Of a DNA stretch of 64,000 bases, positions 1 to 10,398 are shown piece by piece. The notes under the pieces are model-generated. The model was given only the letters and a program-made list of their open reading frames with translations, searched no databases and was not told where the DNA came from. Both the position numbers and the translations under genes were made by a program. Location: NCBI GenBank assembly GCA_029706075.1, contig JAINUG010000307.1:655501-719500 (forward strand), given 5' to 3'. Positions within the stretch are counted from its first letter, which is position 1; each line of letters opens with the position of its first letter. This DNA is from Aldrovandia affinis. Lineage: Eukaryota > Chordata > Actinopteri > Notacanthiformes > Halosauridae.

Positions 1-554
1 GATCTCTCAGAAAAAGAGAAAAGGGGGAAAAGAGATGTCTTAATCGAGTGAATTTCTGAAGCCGATGCTAAAGAATCCATCTAAAGCTCTGGAAATTCTG
101 TTGATGAGTCCTCTAAAATCCAAATTAATTCAAAAGTTGATTGAAACAATGGGACAAAAATACACTTGGACTTGGATCAGAACACACAGATGGAAACTGG
201 GAAACTTTTCCTTCATTTTCACAGTTAGCAGTGAATGAAGATAAGAAGTTGTAAGTAAATCTTTAAGCCCCGAGCTTTGAATGTTCTACTGGGATTTTGC
301 AGTCTCCATAAATGTCCTTTTTATATCTTCGTATATGTGGTGTGTGTGAGCGTGCCTGCATGTGTATGGGGTTTATTTCTAGCTACTGGCAAAGAAACTT
401 AAACTTTATCATAAACCAACATTTTAACTTAAAAACATTTACCAAAGTGCTCTTTTCAGCTGTTGTTCCTAAGTTGAAGAGTGTCACGGAAAATCATGCT
501 CACAGACAGTAAGCGGTTTCTAGACCTTTCAGGCACGATGGGCCCTTGTTTTAC
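1..554. other. Gene-free unique sequence
   Basis: No coding exon, RNA gene or recognised transposon is visible. The sequence is AT-leaning and non-repetitive, with a loose GT-rich patch near 338-366. Confidence 0.5.
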
Positions 555-620
555 ACCCCCCCACACACACACACATGAACGCAGGCATTCACGAGCACAC
601 AAGCACGCACTTGCACACAC
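555..620. repeat. CA-rich microsatellite, imperfect
   Basis: A short pure (CA)n core at about 562-575 is followed by decayed CA-rich sequence with GCAC interruptions. The open frames crossing it on both strands are by-products of the repeat. Confidence 0.8.
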
Positions 621-1707
621 GTCAGTGGATTGCCTGCTTAGGAAATGCTCCATCACAGAGCCTCTAGTTCAGTGTTATGTAGGAGTCAACTATAGCGCAT
701 AAAGCTTAACGGTTGCAATCATTTCAATGTCTGTCAAGGGTGCCGTTTGGGCTCCAAATTGCGTCCAATCAATTTACATAGGCGACAGATCTGAAGGCTG
801 CCAACACCGGACTGCTCAGCCCCTGTGAAGGTAACAGAAGAGAAACCAAGATTTAAACTGATATGTGCCAGTTGAAGATTGATGAAGGACATCCCACGAG
901 GAGTTATGAAAGTTACTTGCTGAGTTAAGCCCTTCAGGCCTTTCCTTCCTTTCCTGCGAGTTTGTTACTGGTTACAGTATGTTCTCAAAGCCTTGGCGCT
1001 GTCCTCTGGTTTAGCTACGAGGCCCATACGCTTTCTGTGGTTCATCTGCTAGGCCCATGTCCCCTTTTACAGCTGCGATGCTCTCATTCTGGCACATGCA
1101 CACAGTACATGTTGTGCACACTGTGAATGTATGACTGAGAAATCTCAGTTCGGGTCAGACACCGAAGGAGGGAAACCCTAAATGATCAAAGACTGAATAT
1201 GCCCCCCTTCTTTTTTCAAGTCTACTTTGCTTTGCTTTGAAACACGGCTTGCTGCGTTTACCATTTCAAAAATTCTTTCGTGTCCAATGTGTATTTAGCA
1301 CCAAATCATGGGTCTATTCTGGGGCTCCTTTGGAAGGCCGGGGAAAGAGGGGGAAAAACAGCAAGTCGCCATTTAGAGTGGCTATTTTTCATGTTTTCAT
1401 GAAAAATTCCACATATCCTTATGAGGTTGGTTTCATGAGAAAGCAGAAAATATATTTCAGGACAGATCCCAAGAAAAATTCATTAATAGAACTTTGAAGT
1501 GAGTGAAAGGCCGGTGTAATGCAATTATAGAGTCTTTGTGAAGTGTCAGGATTTTGGAATTATAAAATCACACTGGAATGACAGCGGTAATTATGGACAA
1601 AAAAATAAAAAATAAATTCTTTCACACCTGTACAAGATATTTAACAATTTACAGCTCAATTTCTGAGCCCCTCGTTTTGCAAATTCCCTACAGCCAGTAA
1701 TGACTTT
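621..1707. other. Gene-free unique sequence
   Basis: No domain-bearing reading frame is seen. An 86-codon frame at 1237-1497 has no recognisable family and no plausible splice context. The bases are unremarkable single-copy-looking DNA. Confidence 0.45.
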
Positions 1708-1945
1708 ATAGTTTTATAATTGTAATATCATATTATAATTATAATTATTATTATATTATTTGTTTTTATGATGCCTTTGTTCATTCTACTGTAGTTTCTG
1801 CTACTACTTTGTAACTTCTGAGATTTTCTGCTTTTTAAACTTTGATTTCTATTCAATACAATTATTATTATTAAGTACATAAAACCGTAATAATGTTATT
1901 CTGTAGTATGTTATGACTAAAATTAATATTAATTTTCTATTGCCT
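1708..1945. repeat. AT-rich low-complexity stretch
   Basis: Clusters of TAATTATAATTATTATTAT-like words occur near 1708-1762 and again near 1860-1935. This is simple AT-rich sequence, with no tRNA-like or transposon end attached that I can see. Confidence 0.6.
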
Positions 1946-3463
1946 TCAAATTATGTTTGAAGACTCTTAGTTGTTGACACCTATTGGCACTATTGAAATA
2001 AACTCACTGCAAAATAAATAATTCCGGGAGGAATAGGGTCTGGGGAAATAAAATGAATAAAATCCAATTTCTTATGAAAAACAGGTCTGATAAGAAAAGA
2101 AAAAAAGTGGTTCAGGAAGAGTGTTATCTTAAATGGGGTAGAGGATGAACTCCCAAAAAGGTCAAATGGCAACTGAGGGCACTCCCACGCTGCGTTTCAT
2201 CCACTTCCTGATGCGCGCTGCTGTGGGGTGGCTCGACGGCTCTCCGTTCTCCAGGCTCACCCCTGCCGGAGTCTCCTCCCATCCCCCGAGACCTCCACCT
2301 GTCTCACCTTTCATGTGATGCTTGTTTAAACTCCGCTAAATAAACCAGGGATCTTCTAAACAAGGGCTCTCCACGGCGATGTTGTCATGGGGACAGCTGC
2401 CCTGTTTTTGATGCAAGCCCTACCAAAGTGTAAGGTTGCAGGTTAAGTTCTGTTTTCGTGGATTAGGACAAAAGGAGGGAGCAAAAGAACTATAGTTAAA
2501 AGTTAATCCTCATTTTGATGAAACAATTGTTATGTCTGTGGTGAGCTTGCGCTATAAGTACCTCTACTACTACAAACAAAAAAGGTTAAAAAAACAATTT
2601 TAAATGTACAACATATGGGGTATTCAAATCCTCCAGATATTTTTTACCTTATGGATCGTTCATGAAAAATCCTTTAAGTGACTGGAAAGATACGCTTCAG
2701 ACAGTTATTAAAGAACAAAATATTCACATTACATGGCAAAAAAGTTAAGCTTGGGTTGAATGTGCTGTGACATGTGTAACCATCTCAACCTATTGATTTT
2801 TTCTTTTCTTTTAAAAAAATGCAGAGATTTATGCAGATTAGTTTGTGGACAGATCAAGGTGGATCAACAATATGCAGTTGCCCTTTTTGAAGTGACAAAG
2901 TTAAACTAGCACATTTTTGCCTGACCTTAGAGTGTGTGCTATCGATTCATTGATTTGCCGGCTCTAAACAAAAAAAAAAAAAAAACACTCAAGTGCCAGA
3001 ATAAATCTTAAATTAGACTCCAGATCCAAGGTTTATTTTCAGATGGTGAACCAGATATTGTGGGGTACCAGAAGTGGGCAGGGATAAAAAAGAAGAAAAA
3101 AAGTCACATATAATATGAACATTTCCCTGCTTCTGCAAAAATTAGGAAGTGCATATGACTTTGTTTATTATTATGTGTGCCTGCTATGCACATTGTTGCT
3201 CTTTTCTTGCTGTAGTGTGTGCTTGCTGAGTCCCGCGGAATAACAATTAGCGCGTCAGTGTCAGTTCAAATATGGTACACTTGGCCATGTTGAAGTTTTG
3301 GTGCCAAATAAAAGAGGAGGAAAAAATAAAACATGCAATTAGCATCCTCGATCAGACTCACAGGGTTACATAAAGGAGGAGTGAAGTGAGAAGGCTGACA
3401 TGTGTTTTCAGCCAGAGGCTGGGCCTGCGTAGGGATCTACTTGAGGAGTGTGCTGCTTTCAGC
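1946..3463. other. Gene-free unique sequence
   Basis: No gene is recognised. A run of 16 A residues lies at 2970-2985, with no identifiable SINE body next to it. The part around 3220-3300, with an ATAACAATTAGCG word, could be regulatory, but this is weak. Confidence 0.4.
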
Positions 3464-3550
3464 ACTCTCTCTCTCTTTCTCTTCCCCTCTTATCCTTTCT
3501 CTCCTCCTCTCTCTCTGTCTCTCTCTCTCTCTCTCTCTCCGTCTGTTTCT
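3464..3550. repeat. CT-rich microsatellite
   Basis: An interrupted (CT)n tract with CCT and GTCT variants. It produces long polypyrimidine stretches that can mimic splice acceptors. No exon is evident downstream. Confidence 0.85.
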
Positions 3551-3589
3551 CCCACCACCGGCTCAGGTGAGATAGTGCCTGGAAAACTG

Positions 3590-3770
3590 AATTAAACTGT
3601 GAACACATGCTGTCTGTGTTGCTTCAGTTCTCGCACAGTGGCGTCTGCCGATTCAACAAGCTGCAGCACAATTTGGCTGCAAGCTAGCGCCTAACATAGA
3701 GCTGGAGTTCAGGGCCGTGGTTCCGCTAATTACAAGCAGCCAATAAAAGACTTGCTTTTTTCCACAAGGA
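3590..3770. promoter_or_regulatory. Possible conserved noncoding block
   Basis: Balanced, repeat-free sequence containing a CTAATTACAAGC homeodomain-type word and a CCAATAAAAG word. It has the texture of vertebrate developmental enhancers and no coding frame. The call is by appearance only; an alignment to other fish or to mammals would decide it. Confidence 0.25.
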
Positions 3771-3813
3771 TGCATCCAGAGATCACAGAAGGCCTATTAA
3801 AGTTGCTCAAAAC

Positions 3814-3839
3814 TATTATTATTATTATTATTATTATTA
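3814..3839. repeat. (ATT)n microsatellite
   Basis: About eight ATT units in a perfect run. Such runs often mark LINE or SINE 3' ends in fish, but no element body is recognised upstream here. Confidence 0.85.
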
Positions 3840-4084
3840 CGCTTTGCAGTTTATATTTTACATTATAGCGAGTTGACAATTTATATTCTGTTCATTAGCC
3901 AGTATGTATTCCCGCATAGGAAATATTAGTGCCACGCGGGGGTTGATTTCCGCACGTTCTTTGCACTCAAGCTCAACTCAAAACGTTGAGGACGTGGAGA
4001 GATCACTGCAGGGAGGGAAAACAGTGGGTTACACTGGGAAACATCTCTGTGTGTTGACTATCATACCATGGAGCATTTTGACTT

Positions 4085-4145
4085 CCAGTATCTGAAATGC
4101 AAATGAGTGAACTTGGGCATTTGCATGATAATTATGGTGTTGATC
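4085..4145. promoter_or_regulatory. Paired POU octamers, candidate enhancer core
   Basis: A perfect octamer ATGCAAAT lies at 4097-4104 and its reverse complement ATTTGCAT at 4119-4126, 14 bases apart, followed by a GATAATTATGG homeodomain-type word. POU-domain factors (Oct/Brn families) bind this octamer. Convergent spacing within 30 bp suggests a regulatory module, but two octamers can also occur by chance in AT-rich DNA. Confidence 0.3.
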
Positions 4146-4241
4146 AGTGGCAAGAAATCCCAATTAAATCAATTTTGATTGCATGAAGTAAGAAAATAAA
4201 ATGCGAAAAATGCCAAAGGGTGCGAATACTTTTTATAACCA

Positions 4242-4275
4242 CATATATATATATAAATATAGACAGAGAGAGAGA
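4242..4275. repeat. Compound (AT)n-(GA)n microsatellite
   Basis: A short (AT)n run at 4242-4256 is followed after a few bases by (GA)n at 4261-4275. Confidence 0.75.
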
Positions 4276-4479
4276 TTGTAGCGCTGTAATGCTCCTGGTT
4301 AGGCAACCGTGTGTCTCAAATGAGGAGAAATAGAGATTTGGCTTAACTGAAAACATATGGTATTGCACTGGAGGAGAAGCTTACTTAAGAGGATCAGGGC
4401 AGGGTAATAAAGGGAGGCAGGAAAAGGGCATGTGTGGCGGTTTGGGTGTAGGAGAGGGATTTTTTTGGGGGGCAAATTT

Positions 4480-4770
4480 TGTGTTAGAGGGGCAGCAGTG
4501 GCTGGATGAGCCCTCTTAATTGGGGTACTTAAAGCTTAAGTGGCATCAGATACCCCCACCCCTTTGTGCTGGTCATGGCACCCTCGATGTGCCATAAGCC
4601 ACAGTTCTCTCACAATTCCGTTTCTCTTATTAGTCCGTTATGTCTGTAATTATTGCCATTATACCAGGCACCCTTGTCGTACCCTATGTAATTTTGTAAT
4701 TATAATTGGGATTTCTTGATCTTGTCTATTTCCCTTGTTCTTCTTGATATGACTGCTGAATTGAAATGCG
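4480..4770. promoter_or_regulatory. Possible conserved noncoding block
   Basis: AT-rich, repeat-poor sequence with TCTTAATTGG, TGTAATTATTGCC and GTAATTATAATTGG words, dense in TAATT homeodomain cores. No coding frame is present. Inference from appearance only. Confidence 0.25.
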
Positions 4771-4835
4771 CCGCTCAGTTTTATCACACCGCCCTCTGGA
4801 TAAAGTGCCAAAGTACCAATCTATTATTTTCTTTT

Positions 4836-4838
<3 letters not shown>

Positions 4839-4876
<38 letters not shown>

Positions 4877-4882
4877 GCGTGT
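4839..4882. repeat. (GT)n microsatellite
   Basis: About 20 GT units with two GC interruptions at the 3' side. Confidence 0.9.
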
Positions 4883-6456
4883 CTGAAATACATCATGCGG
4901 CTGCCTCACACACAGTACCGGCACCGTCAACTTTTCTCACGCGAGTTCGAAATATCTACATTTGACTTTGTTTCCCCTCAGAGCTTCTAATTTACTGATT
5001 TGTTGTTTTTTTCTGTCTGAATGAAAGTGACAAACATAGCTCGGTGTACACGCCCACATCCCCCTCCTTTTGCGGCACGGCAAGACGGAATTGAAAGGAA
5101 TCCAGAAAATAAATTCTGCAGGCGGTTAAAAGTGGAAAAGTTCACGAGCAAGGTTAGGTGACGTGGTAATCGGGCCTGAGCAGCATGGCTGGTGTGTGTC
5201 GTGTCGTGATTTTGGAGTGGCGGGGCTGGGTTCTGTGTGTTGTATTGTATAGTGTTGTGTCGCGGAGCGCCGTGTCGTGTTGCGGAGTAGTAGATTTGGC
5301 CTGGGTCCTGTGGTTAGCAGATGAAACAAAAGCGCGGAGATTCTCTGGTTAAATTGGCCGCAGTGGTGACGCTGATGATCCCCCACCTCGCTGAGATCGG
5401 CTGGTTAAGTAACCGTGTCTGTTCCTACATTAGTGGCAGGCCAGGCAAGTACCTCAGCGAAAAACAAGAGGGCCTTCCGCCAGAGTAAGCAGTGTTGATG
5501 AAACGCAGATGGGGATTTTAAACCACACTGCACAGGGAGAGATCCCAGAACATTCATTGTACCACAAGCCCATGTCCGACCCCAAACACAGTGCGTTTTA
5601 TTGTTTCACTGTGAATTAGGGTTATTCGCTTAAAGGAAAAAAAACCAGGGAACAAAACATTCAAAACAAACATTGAGGCAAGTGCTTTAAAGCGTAACCG
5701 CAAAGAAATTGAAATTTTGGCCAAAACAAGGCTGCGCTTTTTTGTTCTGTTAGGATACGGTTCGTCAGACTCACATACTGCAGAGTTATACTTTGTGAAC
5801 TATAAAGCACAGTCCTTTGGAATACCAGTAAGATTTCATTTGAGAGATAAATCGCTAATGATTAATTGGCTACTGGATCACTGCTCTGCTTCAAAAATTG
5901 GTGACTTATAATATATACAGAACCCTCAAAAATGGTGCACAGCCTTAGCTCAACTGCGATCGATCTAAAGATCAACAAAGAAGGCTGTATAAAATAAAAG
6001 CAATGAGGTATATTATATGCTCAAAAAAATGTGGAGCCCCTGAAGTGACACGGTGATTTCCTGGAACCGGAATTTTGTGACCGGAAATGCGGAATCTTGT
6101 GCGCACGAGATGAGACTGGACATTTTGAGCATCTTTGTTATCCTGCTTGGTAGAGGACGCAAGTGCACCTTGCCACACACAAATTAACCAACACTTCATC
6201 AACAATTCAACTGCCGAAGTCCTTAAAGTAAATGAACTAATGTAATGAGATAAGAATATTTAGGAATAAATGGTTTACTAGCTAAAATGTTGTAAGCATC
6301 TCCTTTGGGCTTAGGGGTTTCCCGTGGGATGACGTGTTGGGATTCCCTTCTTTTCAAGCAGGGCATGGTGGGGAATACCCCAGGGACTGTTTACCTGTAA
6401 GTACATGATTGTGTAGCTAGGCTGCAGCTGACTAACCCCCTTCCTTTCTGTCATTC
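4883..6456. other. Gene-free sequence with a GT-rich quasi-repeat
   Basis: No gene is recognised. Between 5189 and 5290 the words GTGTCGTGT and GTTG(T)GTCGCGGAG recur in slightly changed form, so this stretch looks like a decayed minisatellite. The minus-strand frame at 5126-5386 falls on it and is not a credible protein. Confidence 0.4.
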
Positions 6457-6471
6457 TTTTTTTTTTTTTTT
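6457..6471. repeat. Poly-T run
   Basis: Fifteen T residues. It could be the reverse-strand A tail of a retroposed copy, but nothing recognisable adjoins it. Confidence 0.7.
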
Positions 6472-7699
6472 ATAAAGCATTTTATTTGTGTTTTTGATCT
6501 GGTTGGTGTTTTATTGCTGAGTCCCTTACTCAGGCCCCATTTCAAAAGAAGCTGTGATTCTGAAGTTGAATTGTTGGTTAATTTCCGACTGGCATGATCT
6601 TACGGCCAGGTAAGGGACATCTCTTTGGATCTGTGTGAACAGCATTATAAATTGGCATTGGTTCGTATCCCATAGAAATGTATCATTTATCAAAAGGTGC
6701 TAGTAGTTTGTCTCCTTATTAGTTAGCTAACATTAGCTAGCTAGCAGTATCTAAATATAGCTAGCTAGTTAGGTAGGTGGTGTCATGAGTGGTCATATTC
6801 ACTAGACTAAACACAATCATGATTTTCTAAATAGCTTTAGAAACATTTTTATCAACAAAATCGCATTGTATGGGCAACAATGCAATAATTTATAGACTGA
6901 GAATGAATATTACTAACTTATAGCAATGAACATATCGTCTAATTCAACTCTAAATAAATATTGTTTGCTAGCTTACTGCTAGGTCCACCTTTTCAAAACA
7001 TTTGCCTCATTGATTGGCTTGTTGTAAATAAGAAAATCACCCTCACTGTGGAAATCAACGGAGCACCAGGAAATAACCATATGTGATTGTCTTGACAGAA
7101 ATCAAAGGTATGCGAGGTGAAATTTGTGCTCTAAAAAGTAAATAGCCACAGCATCAGGAAGATAATTATTTGCTAGCATGCTATCACAAGCATGTATCGT
7201 GTATCATGTTGAACTGATAATGGATTACAGAGATCGACAATGTAACAACATAAAATCATGACATGCAATCACTGAAAGTGACCGGAAGTCATAACATTTG
7301 GAATGTTGTCTATAGAACGATCCTCTAAAATACCTTATTAGGTAGCTATAAGCTAAGAAAATGTGCTTGCTAGAAGGGTGATTTATGTCAAAATAAGTGT
7401 GCTGTGATGAAGGCTGCTTACAATCAACACATACAGATAAATCATAAGTGGATTTATATATTCTTTCACATGCTAAATTACTCGAAAGGCCACATCTCAC
7501 TGAAGGAGCAGCAGGTTGCTTTTTAGTGGTGAAGTCGTCTACCATTGTCGATACTCACTATTACTACAGATGAAATTGAGCAGTTTTGCTAACTCTGGGC
7601 CAATTAATGTATTTGCCCACTGTCCCTGTTAAATAAACAATTAAAATAAAACTTAAACTGGCTGCACTCACACCAGCAAAATAGAAGTCTGAACATGCC
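6472..7699. other. Gene-free AT-rich sequence
   Basis: AT-rich sequence with repeated GCTAGCTAG words at about 6718-6775. A 106-codon minus-strand frame at 7225-7545 lacks any recognised motif or splice context, so I do not call a gene. Confidence 0.4.
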
Positions 7700-8210
7700 T
7701 CCTCACTTGTGACTCCAGTGGTGCCAACACCATGGCCTAATCAGAGCCATGTTGTGACCAATTATTAACAAACAAAGAATCAGACCGATGCCATGAATTT
7801 ACAATGAGGAATTGGAGGCTATAAACACTTTCAGGAGCTGAATTTCTTCCACAGAAGCTGTCCGTTTAGCAATGTTTTAATTAATAAATGTTGCCTACCG
7901 CTGCTTCAAGGTATGACAATGAGAAACAAACAATACACTGTGACCTTTGGGCTCGAGCAGACCAATTTATAATGTCTTTTGCATTTGAAGTGTAAAAAAC
8001 AAAATGGCCTCCTAGAACATTTGGCTTCTAGTTTTCTTTTTTACCTAGGAGCTAATGGCTCCTTGGGTAAATTTTCTGGCTGGAGCCCTGACCTTGGGCA
8101 CACAAAGTCTCCAAATCTACCATCTACTATCTCCATTTTTTGTAATGATTACCAGAATAAAGCCTCTATTGAGAGCAATCAATAAAAATAAGCATCTGGA
8201 GTTTACTAAA
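7700..8210. promoter_or_regulatory. Possible conserved noncoding block
   Basis: About 500 bases free of simple repeats. They contain TTTAATTAATAAATG, TTATAATGTC and GAGCAATCAATAAAAAT words, which resemble homeodomain and HOX/PBX-type sites. The frame at 7979-8185 is not supported as coding. The call needs cross-species alignment. Confidence 0.25.
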
Positions 8211-8299
8211 TGGCACTTAAACTCTTGACTTAAATTGGGTGTGATAGTCAGATGATACTAAAAGTTACCTTTTAAAAAAATTAATTTTGTTTCAGGTTA

Positions 8300-8718
8300 T
8301 TCAGGATTTCAGGATTTTGTTTCCCGTTTATCTCCCAATTTTGTAATTACATTTTTTTAAATTAAATTAATAATTTTTTCCAGTTTTTTCTCCCAATTTG
8401 GTTGCCAATTAAACCCTCTATTTATTTCAATTCCCCACCCCCACGAGTCCGCCGCCCATTCTCCAGGAGCGAGACACACATCCCTGGTCGATTGTTAGCC
8501 GCCTCTTCCACGGATGCCCCAACCTTCTCCTTGACGGACCCGTGCCGGCTCTCCCTCCCCCTTCCCCCGGAGACGGACAGCCAAATGCCGCCTCCGATTG
8601 GGCTGACGACCAGGGCCGGTCTGGTAGAAATGCGGGTTTCGATCCGTGTATCTGACGGGCAGCGCACACCACTCCAAAGCGTGGTGCGTTAGACCGCTAC
8701 GCCATCCACCAGCCCCTA
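8300..8718 (-). mobile_element. tRNA-headed SINE, near full length
   Basis: Read on the minus strand, the element opens with a tRNA-like pol III promoter. The A box TGGCGTAGCGGT is at 8693-8704 and the B box GGATCGAAACC at 8635-8645, about 48 bases apart as in tRNAs. A GC-rich body follows. The 3' side has an AAATTGGGAGAAAAAACTGG tail near 8383-8402 and a second, similar AAATTGGGAGATAAACGGG copy near 8323-8342. Overlapping minus-strand frames at 8422-8677 are artefacts of the GC-rich body. The same tail style occurs in the copy at 13873-14175. The family name is not determined. Confidence 0.75.
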
Positions 8719-8879
8719 TCTAAAGTTTAGTAGCCAATTATACCCTAGTCCCCTCTGCCAGGAAGCTGAAACTTAGCTGCCAATTGATCTTTCTGCAAGA
8801 GTACACATCAAAATTAACCAATAAATGGTTAACTGACCATCTTAGTCTCCAGGCCTTTTTCTTTCAGATGAAAGTTTGT

Positions 8880-9110
8880 AGTTTGAATTGAATAGGGCAG
8901 TCCACAAGGGCGTACTGAAGGATCTTGAAGATTTTGTATGGAGGAATGGAAAGATCTCCCCCAATATGTTAACCAAGCTCATAAAACACTATTGAAGATG
9001 ACTCAGTAGTATTATCCTTGTGAGGAGAGAGTGCACAAAGTACTTAAATCAGGGGTGTGAATAATTGTGTCACATCTTTTTCAGGGAAAAAATATTAATG
9101 AACCTCTCAG
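8880..9110 (+). pseudogene. Tc1/mariner-like transposase 3' end, decayed
   Basis: The stretch matches the remembered C-terminal coding end and 3' flank of fish Tc1-like elements. An AAGGATCTTGAAGATTTTGT segment is followed by ATGGAGGAATGG (Met-Glu-Glu-Trp, from 8938), then GTGCACAAAGTAC and the end motif GGGGTGTGAATAATTGTG at about 9053-9070. In the Met-Glu-Glu-Trp frame a stop falls at 9007-9009. The neighbouring frame reads KDLEDFVWRN and then stops, so frameshifts and stops break the gene. Only about the last 60 residues remain and no 5' half or 5' inverted repeat is seen. It is non-functional. The Tc1-like assignment is strong; the subfamily is unknown. Confidence 0.8.
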
Positions 9111-10325
9111 TCCCCTAGAGGTATGGTTAATGAACACCCAAATGAACATGCTAAACTTTACTCTCGTATTTAACTCTCCTGTTACCAAAAGTTGTAAATC
9201 TTTGCTTAAAAAAATCACGTTCCATTTCTGCTTAAAACAATTTCGCATTCAAATGTCTCAGGGATCCGTACAATAATTTCTATAATTTTTTTTTTTATAC
9301 CTTCTCAGTGCCCCTGGCATTTATCATCTTAATAGCTATTGTTGATTGTACATGGAATTAGATTGGTCAGGTTGTAAGCTTTCAAACAAGCTCTCATTGG
9401 CTTCTCGGGGTTAGTCTTGGGCTGAGATTTGTCAACGTGTATCTGACCAATGCAGTTTCACCGAAAATCACGGAAGTGCTGCGTATGTATTCGACAAGTG
9501 GGGGCAATAGACACTTCTGGGCAATATGAAAAAATATATTATACTTAATGATGGCAGCAAGTTGCTGTCGTTTTAGTGTCTTGAAGGTCTAAGAAGTTTT
9601 TTAAGACACAAATGTAGATGCTGGCTTATTTTCAGTGGGTGATTTGAGTGTGGACTCGGAGGACGCATTTGACAACGCTACGCATGTGGTTTTTGTTAGC
9701 CTGAAGATCCCTTTGAAACACTCTGGCTAACATGGCTCTGCTTGAAAATATTTGTACAACAGAACTGATTTATAGTATGTTTTGGATACGTTTCTGGACA
9801 CTTGGATACACAATTATCTGATGCAGGAACCACCAAAAAATATATAAAACATTTTATTTAAAAAACCTGTACAATATGGCATGTGACTGGCTGAAAACAT
9901 GTAACCATTTTGTAGAGGTTTTGGGACACCAAAGGATGCCTGGCCTGTTTTAGAAAGAAACACTGTAGAATTTGATTGCTTTTAGATTTCAATCCAGTTT
10001 TGGGGGGAAGTTTACAACCCCTTGAGGTGGCTTTAGAGGGGAAAATCATCAAACTATAAATAGCTTTCTTTATTTTACATTTTTTGGTAATTATGAAGTG
10101 CATTGTGTCATAGGACACATTTGTAGATGCTGTATATATATTCCCACTTTTGGAGCACACAATATAGCTCATTGCCTGTATTGTTTATTTTATACAGCCT
10201 TCGTTGTTCATCTTCGTCAAGTGTGTGAATAATATTGGAGGGTACTGTATGTCTCTTATTTACATACTTAATTGTATTGTAATGTAGACCTGTATCAGCT
10301 ATTTTCTAGTGTTCTTATACATCAA

Positions 10326-10327
<2 letters not shown>
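9111..10327. other. Gene-free AT-rich sequence
   Basis: No gene is recognised. The word CA(A/T)(A/T)TGTAGATGCTG occurs in near-identical form at about 9606 and 10119, which could reflect remnants of one old repeat. The 104-codon minus-strand frame at 9858-10172 has no recognisable domain. Confidence 0.4.

Positions 10328-10395
<68 letters not shown>
10328..10395. repeat. (GT)34 microsatellite
   Basis: A perfect GT run of about 68 bases, likely polymorphic. The flanking frames of 68 and 124 codons are products of this repeat. Confidence 0.97.
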
Positions 10396-10398
<3 letters not shown>

